From positions 434,001 through 498,000 of the forward strand of contig OY762289.1 of NCBI GenBank assembly GCA_963665495.1: a stretch of 64,000 bases of DNA, given 5' to 3'. Shown piece by piece: positions 9,398 to 18,523 of this stretch. Position 1 is the stretch's first letter. Each line of letters starts with the position of its first letter. The stretch comes from G963665495 sp963665495 (lineage in GTDB: Bacteria > Desulfobacterota > Desulfovibrionia > Desulfovibrionales > Desulfovibrionaceae). A model generated the notes under the pieces. The model did not search any database. It was not told the DNA's origin and worked only from the letters and a program-made list of their open reading frames with translations. A program made the translations under genes and the position numbers.

Positions 9398-11059
9398 TCA
9401 GCGATGGGAATGGCCGAGCACACGGCGCAGTTCTTCCACAGTGGTGCTGTGTTCGCAGACTTTGCGTACGCCTGTGTCGAAAATGGAAGTGAAACCTTTG
9501 GCCACGGCCGCCTCCTGCATATCCGAAACCCTGGCATCCCGTTCGAGCATTTCCCGAAGCTGGTTGTCCAGGGAGAGCACCTCATAAATCAGCGTTCTGC
9601 CGAGATAGCCCGTGTAATTGCAAGCCGCACATCCGGCTCCTTTGGATAGACGTACGGATTGAAGGCCCAGATAGTCCAGTTCTTCGCTGGCGGCTTCGTA
9701 TTCGATACGGCAGTGCGGACAGATGGTGCGGACCAGTCGCTGGCTGACAATGCAGAGCAGACTTTCGGCCAGCGTCAGGGTGTCCAGTCCGAGATTGCGC
9801 AGCCTGGGAATGGCGCCGAAAGCACTGTTGGTGTGCAGGGTGGAGAGTACCAGATGACCGGTGGTGGATGCGGTTACGGCGGTTTGGGCGGTCTGTTCGT
9901 CGCGCATTTCACCGATGAAGATGACATCCGGATCATGGCGAAGAAAAAAACGCATGGCATTGGAGAAATCATAGCCGGCCAGTTGATTGACTTCTGTCTG
10001 TCGGGCCAGAGGCACCTGGTATTCAATGGGATTTTCAATGGTCAGGACGTTCTTTCCCAACAAATCCAGAGAAATCAGTCCGGCCACCAGAGTGGTGGTT
10101 TTGCCCGAACCCGTGGGGCCGGTCAGCAGTACCAGGCCGTGGGGCTCCTGAAAGGTCTGGTGAAGCGTACGCAGGTCCTGGGGCAAAAAGCCCAGGTTGT
10201 CCAGACTGAAAGCGCGCTTGTCCTGCGAGAGCAGGCGCAGGACCAGGTTTTCTCCGTAGGGGGTAACCACGGAAGAGGCCCGGATATCGTAGCTCTGTTC
10301 CAGAAGGCTTGCAGTCCAGCGACCGTCCTGGGGCAGGCGCTGCTCGGAAATATCCATGGAAGCGGTTAATTTTATGGCCGTAATTATCCGGACCAGCTCT
10401 CTGGGGAGAAAGAACTCGTTGTTAAGCACGCCGTCAACCCGAAAGGCCACGCCGATACCTTGAGCCATGGGCCGGATGTGTATGTCCGTGGCGCGCCGCT
10501 TCAGGGCGAGCAGAAGCAGGTAGTTGATGAATTTATCCGGGGAGACGGTTTTGCCCGAATCCGACTGCAGAATATCCACTTCGCGTTCAAGCAGGCTCTC
10601 CACAGGGGTGTCGGAGAAAAAGAAGTGCTTGTAAATTGCCGAGACTATGCGGCTTTCTTCTGCAAGCGTAAAACAGGGCTGCAGTCCTGAAGCCTGCAGT
10701 ACGGCCTGGCTGAGTTGTTCGTCCGGTTGATTGCAGACGACCACCAGCAGCCGTGATTCCTTATTGCCGTCCGTGATCGGGCGCAGAGGAAGCAGGCGCC
10801 AGCCAAGACACTGGTTGCGGTTGAATCTGTGCAGCGTTTCCGGGTCGGGTATTTCCCTGGGAAGATCCACGTAGGGAAGCCGCAGATGTTCCGCCAGGGT
10901 CCGGGCGAGGTCATATTCCGAAACAAGACCGATCCTGGTCAACACGCGCCCCAAGGATTCGCCGGTTATTTTCTGGGTTTGCCTGGCATACCGGTGCTGC
11001 GCGTTTGTGATCAGGCCCCTGGCCTGCAGCAGATCGCCGAGTAACAAGGGTGAGGACAT
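9398..11059 (-). CDS. mshE: Type II secretion/type IV pilus assembly ATPase (GspE/PilB/MshE family)
   Basis: This 553-residue protein has an N-terminal MshEN/GspE-N domain (about 1-150) and a secretion ATPase domain. The Walker A GPTGSGKTTTL, the Asp box around GEMRDEQTAQ and the His box region LSTLHTNSAF are visible. Two CxxC pairs (CPHC and CAAC) near residues 440-480 form the zinc knuckle typical of extension ATPases. It powers pilin or pseudopilin assembly at the inner membrane. A GGAG ribosome site precedes the start. It lies directly downstream of the ExeA-like gene in the same direction and probably serves the pilus operon seen at the left edge, though two sensor genes now separate them. 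Confidence 0.88.
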   Translation of the reverse strand: MSSPLLLGDLLQARGLITNAQHRYARQTQKITGESLGRVLTRIGLVSEYDLARTLAEHLRLPYVDLPREIPDPETLHRFNRNQCLGWRLLPLRPITDGNKESRLLVVVCNQPDEQLSQAVLQASGLQPCFTLAEESRIVSAIYKHFFFSDTPVESLLEREVDILQSDSGKTVSPDKFINYLLLLALKRRATDIHIRPMAQGIGVAFRVDGVLNNEFFLPRELVRIITAIKLTASMDISEQRLPQDGRWTASLLEQSYDIRASSVVTPYGENLVLRLLSQDKRAFSLDNLGFLPQDLRTLHQTFQEPHGLVLLTGPTGSGKTTTLVAGLISLDLLGKNVLTIENPIEYQVPLARQTEVNQLAGYDFSNAMRFFLRHDPDVIFIGEMRDEQTAQTAVTASTTGHLVLSTLHTNSAFGAIPRLRNLGLDTLTLAESLLCIVSQRLVRTICPHCRIEYEAASEELDYLGLQSVRLSKGAGCAACNYTGYLGRTLIYEVLSLDNQLREMLERDARVSDMQEAAVAKGFTSIFDTGVRKVCEHSTTVEELRRVLGHSHR

Positions 11060-11085
11060 GGCAAGCTCCCATGCGCACCACGGCG

Positions 11086-13056
11086 CTATTGGTTCGTGTT
11101 GGGGATGGTCCTTGGTTTTTTGAGAACAGGGGGCGCAGGAGTCTGGGCCGGCTTACTCGAGGACGTCTTGGGGCGGATCCGGACGGTATTGGCATTCTGT
11201 TCCGGCTGTTGCGGAAGCTGATTGCCGGGAGTGAAATCCAGGTTGTCCGAGCGCGTCTGCTTGGGAAGCGGAGGCGTGGGAGGTTTCGTTCTTGTCACCT
11301 GACGAAAAGGTCTTTCCTCCGGTTCGGGCGGGGGGGTGGACGGATCCAAATCTCCTGTCTGGAGATCCTGTCCTTGTGGCGAGGTATCGTTCTCCGGATC
11401 ATCCAGGTACAGCCAGAGCAGGGTCTGCTGATCGGGAGTGCCGCTTGCCTTCAAACCGCGGCTTTGTTGAAATTCCGTGATCGCTTGAACGGAACCCGGC
11501 CCGACAACTCCATCCAGTCCGCCGTTGTAAAAACCAAATAGTTGCAGGCGTTTCTGGAGTTCGAGAATTTCATCGCCGGAATAACGCCTCGTGAAGCGGG
11601 TTATTTCCACGGGCGGCTGCCACAGGGCAATCCACTGGTCGCCGGTGCCTGTCAGACGCTGCCAGGGAAAATACGTAACCAGAATTTTACCTTCGGGCGG
11701 TCGCTCCTGCAGCGGCACGATACGGAGATTTTTGGCCGCGGGCTTGTCAGTGGGCAGGCTGAGGATAAAACTGTCCAGCTCTTTTTCCTGCACGGCTTTG
11801 CGTAAGGAGTCGGCCAGATAGTTGAGTCCCCAGGGGGCAAGAAATTCTGCGGACGCCCTGGTGAGGTCGTTGTCTACGCTCGGCTGGGGAGGTTGAGCAG
11901 GCTCTTCCTGAGCTGGAGAAGAACTGGCGGCGGTGCCTTCAGCAGTGCTGTCCGTAAGCGTGGGACTCGCATCAAGAATGATAGGCTCCGCGTCGGAGCC
12001 GCCATCCGCCATAATTCCCGTATTGTCCGTTTTTGCGGCGGGCGCCTTCGCTCCGATAGCGTCAGCCCGGGCTGCAGGGGAGGATGCATCTGCAACAGGC
12101 GGCAGCGCGTCGTCTTCGTTGTCCTTGGGAATAATAAAGAAAACCAGGGCAAAGAGCAGCAGAACCGACAGGGCGCCAATGCCGGCATAGATGCCGAATT
12201 GCTTCATGGTTACGCGGCGCAGGCTGCGGGCCACGTTCTTGTTCCAGGCGCCCACGTCCTTGACGCCTTCATAGACGGTTCGCCTGGAAACGCGGCGTTC
12301 GCCAAGAGCAACCATGGCGTACATGGTTTTTTCCATCAGCAGATTGATCATCCGCAGGTTGCCGCCAGAAACCTGGCAAAGCAGCCTGTGGGCCTTTTCT
12401 TCCAGATAGAGCTGGGAGCCCACGGCAGATAGTTTGAAATTCACATACTGGCCGATTTCTTCGGTGTTGAGCGGAGGCAGGGTGAGAAAGACGTTGATAC
12501 GGCTGGTCAACTGGCGCATTTCCGGCTGATCCAGTTTGGTCTTCAGCTCGGGCTGGCCGGTCAGCAGAATTTGAACCAGTTTTTCTCCATTCAACTCCAG
12601 ATTGGAAAGCATCCGCAACGCTTCCATGCACTGGAAGTCCAGGTTGTGGGCTTCGTCTATGATAATGGCGCAATTGTGCCCGGCGCGGTGCTGGCTGAGA
12701 AAAAAATTGTGCAGCAAATCGATGAGCGTGCTGAGGTGGGGCGTCTCGGGATGCTTGATGCCGTAATCCTGAACCAGGGTTTGCAGCAGCTCGTATTTGT
12801 CCACGGCCGTATTGAAAACCCAGGAGGTCCGGACATTGTCTTTTTCGAGCAGCGGAAGCAGTTGCAGCAGCAGGGAGGTTTTCCCCAGTCCCACTTCCCC
12901 GATGAACACCAGGAATCCCTTGTGGGATTTGATGCCGTAATGCAGCACTTCGAGAATCCGGTTCGTGGTCTCGGTCTGAAAATAATGATCACGACAGGCT
13001 CCCGGCGGAAAGGGATTGTCGTTGAATCCTAGGGTGTCGTAAATGGTTGAAGTCAT
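11086..13056 (-). CDS. ExeA/GspA/MshM-like AAA+ ATPase with periplasmic peptidoglycan-binding domain
   Basis: This 656-residue protein starts with an ExeA-type AAA+ domain: Walker A GEVGLGKTS at about 51-59 and Walker B IIIDEAHN at about 132-139. A membrane segment follows at about 288-312. After it comes a long Pro/Ala/Ser-rich periplasmic linker, then a peptidoglycan-binding repeat (EILELQKRLQLFGFYNGGLD...VGPGSVQAITEFQQSRGL) at about 495-555, and a proline-rich tail. ExeA-type proteins remodel or bind the cell wall so that the secretin can be assembled; MshM is the pilus counterpart. The gap to the secretion ATPase gene is 26 bp, so the two form an operon. Confidence 0.85.
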   Translation of the reverse strand: MTSTIYDTLGFNDNPFPPGACRDHYFQTETTNRILEVLHYGIKSHKGFLVFIGEVGLGKTSLLLQLLPLLEKDNVRTSWVFNTAVDKYELLQTLVQDYGIKHPETPHLSTLIDLLHNFFLSQHRAGHNCAIIIDEAHNLDFQCMEALRMLSNLELNGEKLVQILLTGQPELKTKLDQPEMRQLTSRINVFLTLPPLNTEEIGQYVNFKLSAVGSQLYLEEKAHRLLCQVSGGNLRMINLLMEKTMYAMVALGERRVSRRTVYEGVKDVGAWNKNVARSLRRVTMKQFGIYAGIGALSVLLLFALVFFIIPKDNEDDALPPVADASSPAARADAIGAKAPAAKTDNTGIMADGGSDAEPIILDASPTLTDSTAEGTAASSSPAQEEPAQPPQPSVDNDLTRASAEFLAPWGLNYLADSLRKAVQEKELDSFILSLPTDKPAAKNLRIVPLQERPPEGKILVTYFPWQRLTGTGDQWIALWQPPVEITRFTRRYSGDEILELQKRLQLFGFYNGGLDGVVGPGSVQAITEFQQSRGLKASGTPDQQTLLWLYLDDPENDTSPQGQDLQTGDLDPSTPPPEPEERPFRQVTRTKPPTPPLPKQTRSDNLDFTPGNQLPQQPEQNANTVRIRPKTSSSKPAQTPAPPVLKKPRTIPNTNQ

Positions 13057-13183
13057 TGAGCCCCCATACCGAACAAATAGGCATTTTGCAATGGCTGGCT
13101 GTGAAAGGCAAGAGCTGCTTTCATAGTTGTAAGGATTTAAAACTGCCCGGTAAGTGCGTAGGAGGTTAGAATATAGCTATTTT

Positions 13184-14152
13184 TTAGCAGTATTCAGAAA
13201 AGAACGATACCAGTCGGGATTCCGACCAATACGCTTTTCCCCTACGCGGCACAAATCCGACATGGCCGCCGTGGGCAGGAGATTCGAAATATAGAAAAGG
13301 ATTATCAGCTGCTATATTAACAGGATAGCAGGAGGCAGAGAGAAAAGGATCATCCTTGGCGTTGACGAGCAGCGTCGGGAGTTTGATGGAATCGAGAAAC
13401 TGCAGGCTGGAGCTGCGCCGGTAATAGTCCAGGGCGCTGGAAAAACCATGCAGGGGGGCTGTGTAGCGGTCATCGAAGTCCGGAAAGACTTTGATGGCGT
13501 CGATGCCTTCGAGATTGATGCCCAGCTCAGGAAATCGTGCTGCTTTTTCACGGACCTTGGGCACCAGCGTACGCATGAAGTAGCGCATATAAATGCGGTT
13601 GGCGGGCCTGGCCATGACCGTGGCCGCCGTGACGAGTTCGCAGGGCACGGAAAAAACCACAGCGCAGCGGACCTGCGGGGGGACCAGTTCGGGATTTTCC
13701 CCCAGGTATTTCAAGGTCTGGTTGCCGCCTATGCTGAAGCCCACCAGCCCGGCCGTAGCATATCCGCCGGTTTTCAGCGCATGGGTCAGCGCGGTATGCA
13801 GGTCGTCCGTGGTGCCCGAATGGTAGAATCTGGCCGTGCGGTTGGGTTCGCCCGAGCAGCCGCGAAAGTTGAGGTTCAGACAATCCCAGCCGGCCTGATT
13901 CAGGGCCAGGGCGGCGCCCGAGGTGTAGCAGCGGCGCGCGTTGCCTTCCAGTCCGTGTGAAATGACCGCAAGCCGCGAGGAGCCCACCCTGCTCCAGTCC
14001 AGATCCAGGAAATCGCCGTCCGGCGTATCGATTCGTTCGCGTACGTAGGCTACGCCGGGGCTGGGCCTGCATTTGGACGCGTAGATCGTCGCAACATGAT
14101 TGAGTGTGAACGGAAAACGCGGGCGGTAGGAGGAAACGGGAATATTGGGCAT
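13184..14152 (-). CDS. YheT-like alpha/beta hydrolase
   Basis: The start at 14152 is chosen because AGGA lies nine bases upstream and the product (322 residues, beginning MPNIPVSSYRPRFPF) has the length and N terminus usual for the YheT/EMB8 family; the open frame extends 40 codons further. The nucleophile elbow is GFSIGGN. The acid is probably in NAKDDPF and the histidine in HGGHVGF near the C terminus. Upstream, SHGLEGNARR supplies the oxyanion-hole region. The substrate of this family is not well defined; esterase activity is usual. It is not obviously linked in function to its neighbours and stands alone on the minus strand. Confidence 0.8.
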   Translation of the reverse strand: MPNIPVSSYRPRFPFTLNHVATIYASKCRPSPGVAYVRERIDTPDGDFLDLDWSRVGSSRLAVISHGLEGNARRCYTSGAALALNQAGWDCLNLNFRGCSGEPNRTARFYHSGTTDDLHTALTHALKTGGYATAGLVGFSIGGNQTLKYLGENPELVPPQVRCAVVFSVPCELVTAATVMARPANRIYMRYFMRTLVPKVREKAARFPELGINLEGIDAIKVFPDFDDRYTAPLHGFSSALDYYRRSSSLQFLDSIKLPTLLVNAKDDPFLSASCYPVNIAADNPFLYFESPAHGGHVGFVPRRGKAYWSESRLVSFFSEYC

Positions 14153-14326
14153 GAAGATTCCTAGCGCCGGACCAGGGTGGACGGCAAGCTGAAAATGGGT
14201 GAACTGCGGCCGAACTGGCGTATTTATTCCGGTGAACAGCAGTAAATTGTGATTTGCCAAAGGTGGGGACAAGCCTCTATACTCACACTTTGTGGAATTT
14301 TTAACAAAGCAATAGGCAGCCAGCTT

Positions 14327-15760
14327 ATGATACGCTTGTTTACCATCAATATCAGGCAGAAGATCGTCCTCGGGTTGGTGCTGATGTCCACGGCGCTTGG
14401 GTCCATGGCCTATATTTCTTATTCCAGTCTGCAGGCCATGGAAAAAAAGTTCTCACTGGTGGAGTTTGCCGATGACATCAGCAACATGATGCTGGAAATC
14501 AGGCGTTCGGAAAAAAACTGGCTGTTGTATGGGGGAGATGACAACCTGGCGGAAAATATGAAATTTTCCAATGACGTCAGGGAGCTTCTGGAAATCGTCG
14601 CCCCGGATGTGACGGACAAGTCCGTAAGTGACCGCCTCAAACGCTTGCGCGGCGCATTGGATACGTATCAAAACGCCTTGCAGTCTTTGGTGGAAGAAGG
14701 TGACGAACCCGTCAGAACGCAGAAGGTGGAGGAGCTGCGCGAGATAGGCAAAGAGCTGGTCGAGCAGACAAGCCTGCTTGCACAGATCGAACGCAATGAA
14801 ATTTTTTCGATTACCAAACGGCTGCGGCGAACGTTGCTGTATTCGGTGGTGATCATGGCCCTGCTGGCCGTGGGCCTGATGCTCTTTGTGACCTTCAAGA
14901 TCTTTTTGCCCCTCAAGGTGATCGAACAGACCACTGCCCGCATCGCGGACGGCAATTTCGAACCGCTGCCCATCTGGAATACCAATGATGAGATCGAGCG
15001 GCTGATGCAGGCCTTCAACCGTATGGTCAGGGAGCTGGAAAACCGCCAGGATCAGCTGGTCCAGGCCCAGAAACTTTCCTCCATTGGTACGCTGGCCTCG
15101 GGCATCGCCCATCAGCTGAACAATCCGCTGAACAATATCTCCACCTCCTGCCAGATTCTCATGGAAGAGGATGAGGCCGAACCGGAGTTCGCAGCCAAAA
15201 TGCTGAACAATATCGAGCAGGAAACCATGCGCGCGCGGGATATTGTCCGCGGCCTGCTGGAGTTCTCGCGCCATCAGGAATTTTCGCTTTCCTGGACGCA
15301 GCTTTCTTTTGTGATCAAGCGTTCCATGGCTCTGGTCTCCAGCCACGCTCCGGCGGGGGTGGATATGCAGGCCGATGTTTCGGACGATATCCGCGTGCTT
15401 ATGGACCCGCAGCGTATGCAGGAATGTTTGATCAACCTGATGCTCAATGCCTATCAGGCCATTGAGCGCCCTCCGGGCAGCGTACGTATTTATACGAAAA
15501 CCGCCCCTGAGAAAGGGCGGATCTTTCTGGTTGTGGAAGACACGGGCAAAGGTATCCAGAAAGAACATCTGATACGCGTTTTTGATCCTTTCTTCACCAC
15601 CAAGGACGTCGGCAGCGGCACCGGGCTCGGACTGTATATTGTTTACGGCATCATCAAGCAGCATGGCGGCGACATCAAGGTCGAAAGCGAAGAGGGCAAG
15701 GGAACCCGGTTTTTGATCGAACTCCCCTGCGAAGAATGCCCGGACGGGAGCACCACATGA
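14327..15760 (+). CDS. Membrane sensor histidine kinase of NtrB type
   Basis: The ATG at 14327 gives a 477-residue protein that begins MIRLFTINIRQ, directly before the first membrane segment (about 12-34); an upstream ATG at 14249 would add 26 unlikely residues. A helical periplasmic domain follows, then a second membrane segment (about 170-195), HAMP, HisKA with H262 in IAHQLNNPLNN, and HATPase_c with NLMLNAYQAI, DTGKGI and GTGLGLYIV. The NPLN variant of the H box is typical of kinases that act on NtrC-type regulators. The regulator gene overlaps its stop codon by four bases, which makes the pair a two-component system. The signal is unknown. Confidence 0.88.
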   Translation: MIRLFTINIRQKIVLGLVLMSTALGSMAYISYSSLQAMEKKFSLVEFADDISNMMLEIRRSEKNWLLYGGDDNLAENMKFSNDVRELLEIVAPDVTDKSVSDRLKRLRGALDTYQNALQSLVEEGDEPVRTQKVEELREIGKELVEQTSLLAQIERNEIFSITKRLRRTLLYSVVIMALLAVGLMLFVTFKIFLPLKVIEQTTARIADGNFEPLPIWNTNDEIERLMQAFNRMVRELENRQDQLVQAQKLSSIGTLASGIAHQLNNPLNNISTSCQILMEEDEAEPEFAAKMLNNIEQETMRARDIVRGLLEFSRHQEFSLSWTQLSFVIKRSMALVSSHAPAGVDMQADVSDDIRVLMDPQRMQECLINLMLNAYQAIERPPGSVRIYTKTAPEKGRIFLVVEDTGKGIQKEHLIRVFDPFFTTKDVGSGTGLGLYIVYGIIKQHGGDIKVESEEGKGTRFLIELPCEECPDGSTT

Positions 15761-17124
15761 GCGAATGCAGCATCCTGATCGTCGAGGACGAAACCATTGC
15801 CAGAGAAAATCTGGCCCATGTGCTCGAGCGGGACGGTTGCCATGTGCGTCAGGCTGTTGACGGGCAGGACGCGCTGCAGATTCTGGCTCAGGAGGAATTC
15901 GACCTGGTGATCACGGATCTGAAAATGCCGGGCATGAGCGGGCTGGAGGTGCTCGAGCAGATCAAAGCCACCAGTCCGGACACCGAGGTGCTGGTGGTCA
16001 CCGGACACGCCACGGTGAACACGGCCGTGGAGGCTATGCAAAAGGGCGCGTATCATTATTTGGAAAAACCTTTCAAAATAGCCGAACTCCGGGCCCTGAC
16101 CGAGGGAGCCCTGGAAAAGCGCCGGCTCAGGCTTGAAGTCAAACGCTTGCGCCTGGAGATGGCCGGAGGCGGCAGCGTACGCATCGTGGGTGAGAGTCCC
16201 GCCATACGCAGCCTCAAAGAAACCATCGCCCAGGTGGCGCCCGTGGACAGCAATGTCCTGATTCTGGGCGAAACAGGCACGGGCAAAGAGCTGGTGGCCC
16301 GGTCCATCCATATGGCCAGCTCGCGCAGCCATAAACGTTTTCTTGCGGTCAACTGTGCCTCGTTCAATGAGGAATTGCTGGCCAACGAGCTGTTCGGACA
16401 TGAAGCAGGCGCCTTTACCGGCGCCAGGAACATTAAAAAAGGCTTGCTTGAATCCGCCAACCAGGGAACTTTTTTTCTGGATGAAATTGGCGACATGAAG
16501 CTGGAAATGCAAGCCAAGCTTCTGCGCGTACTGGAAACCCGTTCCATGATGCGTATCGGCGGATCGGAAGAAATTCCCATTGATGTCCGGATTCTGGCCG
16601 CCACCAACAAGGATCTCAAAAAAGAAGTGGCCGAGGAGCAGTTCCGCCAGGACCTGTTTTACCGGCTCAATGTCATTACCATTCATGTCCCGGCGCTTTC
16701 CGAACGGCGGCAGGACATCCCGTTGTTATGCAACTTTTTCGCCCAGACCTATGCCCGGGCCATGGGCAAGGAAATCGCCGAAGTTTCGCCGGAAGTACTT
16801 CAGATTCTGGAAACCTACGAGTTTCCTGGCAACATCCGCGAACTGGCCAACATCATGGAGCGCGCCGTGGTGATGTGCAACGGCACCACCGTACAGCCCG
16901 CGCATCTGCCGCCTGATATCCAGGGACTGGGCCTGCATGTTATCCGGCCCTGCGAGGAAATAGCACCGGGCCCTGTCGAGCTGATCTCCATCAAAGACAA
17001 TGAAATCCGTCACATCCAGCGGGTTCTGGAAGCCGTGGAAGGCAACAAGACCAGGGCCGCGGAAATCCTGGGCGTGGACCGTGCCTCTCTCTGGCGCAAA
17101 CTCAAGCGGCTGGGCCTGGACTGA
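15757..17124 (+). CDS. NtrC-family sigma-54-dependent response regulator
   Basis: The start is the ATG overlapping the kinase stop (ATGA). The 455-residue product has a receiver domain with the phosphoacceptor D54 in VITDLKMPG, an AAA+ domain with GETGTGKE, the GAFTGA loop and an R-finger region, and a C-terminal Fis-type HTH (NKTRAAEILGVDRASLWRKL). It is the output partner of the upstream kinase and would activate sigma-54 promoters when phosphorylated. Its targets are not known. The IS element has inserted 25 bp after its stop, so any native terminator here may be displaced. Confidence 0.9.
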   Translation: MSECSILIVEDETIARENLAHVLERDGCHVRQAVDGQDALQILAQEEFDLVITDLKMPGMSGLEVLEQIKATSPDTEVLVVTGHATVNTAVEAMQKGAYHYLEKPFKIAELRALTEGALEKRRLRLEVKRLRLEMAGGGSVRIVGESPAIRSLKETIAQVAPVDSNVLILGETGTGKELVARSIHMASSRSHKRFLAVNCASFNEELLANELFGHEAGAFTGARNIKKGLLESANQGTFFLDEIGDMKLEMQAKLLRVLETRSMMRIGGSEEIPIDVRILAATNKDLKKEVAEEQFRQDLFYRLNVITIHVPALSERRQDIPLLCNFFAQTYARAMGKEIAEVSPEVLQILETYEFPGNIRELANIMERAVVMCNGTTVQPAHLPPDIQGLGLHVIRPCEEIAPGPVELISIKDNEIRHIQRVLEAVEGNKTRAAEILGVDRASLWRKLKRLGLD

Positions 17125-17185
17125 CCCGTGTCATGCTGCTGGAAGATGGTGAGCCGTCCTGAAATGGATTGACGGTTTTAGAGGA

Positions 17186-17995
17186 TTACGATCGGGCTGC
17201 GTGGGAAACCTCGCAGCCCGATTTATGTACACTTTCCGGCGTTTGCATATCCAAACTCAGGTGCGGTCGTTCAGAGTTATAAATCTCTACTGACTCTTTC
17301 ACCAGGGCATTGAGTTTTTCATAATTGCTACAGTTAACAAACAAAAACTCTTGCTTGAGGATGCCATTCATGCGTTCGGCCAAGGCATTCTGGTAACAAT
17401 CGTACCCGTCTGTCATGGAAGGAATCATCCTCGCCTCTTTTAGCTTCCCTTGGTAAAGTGCCGAAGCATATTGAAGCCCTCTGTCCGAATGGTGGATTGT
17501 GCGCTTTGTTGTCAGTCGACTTTTGGCGGCTATGTCCAATGCGCGAGACGCCCCTTCGGCCCCTAGATCAGGGTTCAAACTATGTCCCATAATCTTCCTG
17601 CTAAAGGCATCCGTGATCAGAGACAGGTAGTACGTCCGTTTGTTTGTCACCAAATAGGTTATATCGCTGACAAACACTTCCTCTGGTCCCGTAGGCTGGT
17701 TTTCTTTGAGCAAATTGGGATGCTTTTTCATCCAATGTCTTGAGTTTGTGGTCTTTGTGTAGTTTTTCTTCGGTCTTATAAGCATATGCTCCTCGCGCAA
17801 CATAGCGAATAAGGCATCACGGCCAAGTTTGATGCCCTTCGCGGAAATCGCTTCACGTAGCAAGGCATACAGCTTTCTTGTCCCAAGCCGCGGCATTCTG
17901 GCCCTGACCGCAAGCACCAGCTTCTTCACGATCTGAAGCTGACACATACGAGTTTCATGGCGTTTTTCCGCCTGATAAATAGATTGTCGACTCAC
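17186..17995 (-). CDS. IS3-family transposase OrfB (DDE integrase core)
   Basis: The given start is a GTG; 269 residues. In this frame the open sequence continues upstream through VSLSACCKLLGVSRQSIYQ into the end of orfA, which is the usual sign that OrfB is made mainly as an OrfAB fusion by -1 frameshifting. The DDE catalytic core is visible: the first Asp in VFVSDITYL, the second in HHSDRGLQY, and the Glu in QNALAERMNGILKQE. It cuts and joins the IS ends. Confidence 0.85.
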   Translation of the reverse strand: MSRQSIYQAEKRHETRMCQLQIVKKLVLAVRARMPRLGTRKLYALLREAISAKGIKLGRDALFAMLREEHMLIRPKKNYTKTTNSRHWMKKHPNLLKENQPTGPEEVFVSDITYLVTNKRTYYLSLITDAFSRKIMGHSLNPDLGAEGASRALDIAAKSRLTTKRTIHHSDRGLQYASALYQGKLKEARMIPSMTDGYDCYQNALAERMNGILKQEFLFVNCSNYEKLNALVKESVEIYNSERPHLSLDMQTPESVHKSGCEVSHAARS

Positions 17996-18024
17996 CCCGA
18001 GCAGCTTGCAGCAAGCAGATAAAC

Positions 18025-18423
18025 TTACTCCACCTTTTTGCTGAAGGTTTCGCGCAGCTCGGGGGTAAGCTTTTTTCTTATGGCAGTTCCGTACTCTCGA
18101 TCTGAAATATCAATCATTTCATTGAGAAGCATGTTTTTGATCTTCTCGTCTTGCAGCTCTTTTTCAAGACGCTTGATTTTTTGAGCCGGGGTTTCCTTTA
18201 CTTTTGGAGAATTACGAGTACTAACCACAGGTTTGCTCCAGTCTAAGGTTCCATGCTTTCTAAGCCATTTCAGAACTGTACTTCGCCCTTGAATACCATA
18301 CATCCTTTGGGCTTGCTTGTACGTCATGTCCCCTTTTTCCACCTGGGCAACGACGGATAATTTAAAGCCCATCGTGTAGTCTCGTTGGGTTCGCCTTACG
18401 CGCTGATTTTTCTGATCATCCAT
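18025..18423 (-). CDS. IS3-family transposase OrfA (HTH protein)
   Basis: A 132-residue protein with an N-terminal helix-turn-helix (YKQAQRMYGIQGRSTVLKWL) and a leucine-zipper-like helix (IKRLEKELQDEKIKNMLLNE), the normal OrfA plan. It binds the IS ends. Close to its stop, at 18034-18040, the sequence C-AAA-AAG lies in frame and could support a -1 shift into orfB, giving the OrfAB transposase. Confidence 0.85.
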   Translation of the reverse strand: MDDQKNQRVRRTQRDYTMGFKLSVVAQVEKGDMTYKQAQRMYGIQGRSTVLKWLRKHGTLDWSKPVVSTRNSPKVKETPAQKIKRLEKELQDEKIKNMLLNEMIDISDREYGTAIRKKLTPELRETFSKKVE

Positions 18424-18473
18424 AAAATAGGTCCTTGTATTGTCAACCTATTTTAGGACGGGACATGGCGTAA

Positions 18474-18505
18474 AAAAAGGCCGCCTTCCGGTGAAGGCGG
18501 CCTGA
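18474..18505 (-). terminator. Rho-independent terminator of the chemoreceptor gene
   Basis: On the minus strand GGCCGCCTTC pairs with GAAGGCGGCC across a four-base loop, followed by seven T. It sits 19 bp after the stop of the chemoreceptor at 18524. The IS element has landed right beside it. Confidence 0.85.
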
Positions 18506-18523
18506 CAGCTACGGGAACACAGA

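Larger units (their letters stand above)
17150..18465 (-). mobile_element. Complete IS3-family insertion sequence (1316 bp)
   Basis: Imperfect 24-bp terminal inverted repeats are present: the left end reads TGAGCCGTCCTGAAATGGAT and the right end, on the other strand, TGTCCCGTCCTAAAATAGGT; 18 of 24 positions agree. A 3-bp direct repeat TGG flanks the element (17147-17149 and 18466-18468), as expected for a target-site duplication. It holds two overlapping-phase genes, orfA and orfB, on the minus strand. Nothing is visibly broken, so it may be active or recently arrived. Confidence 0.85.
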
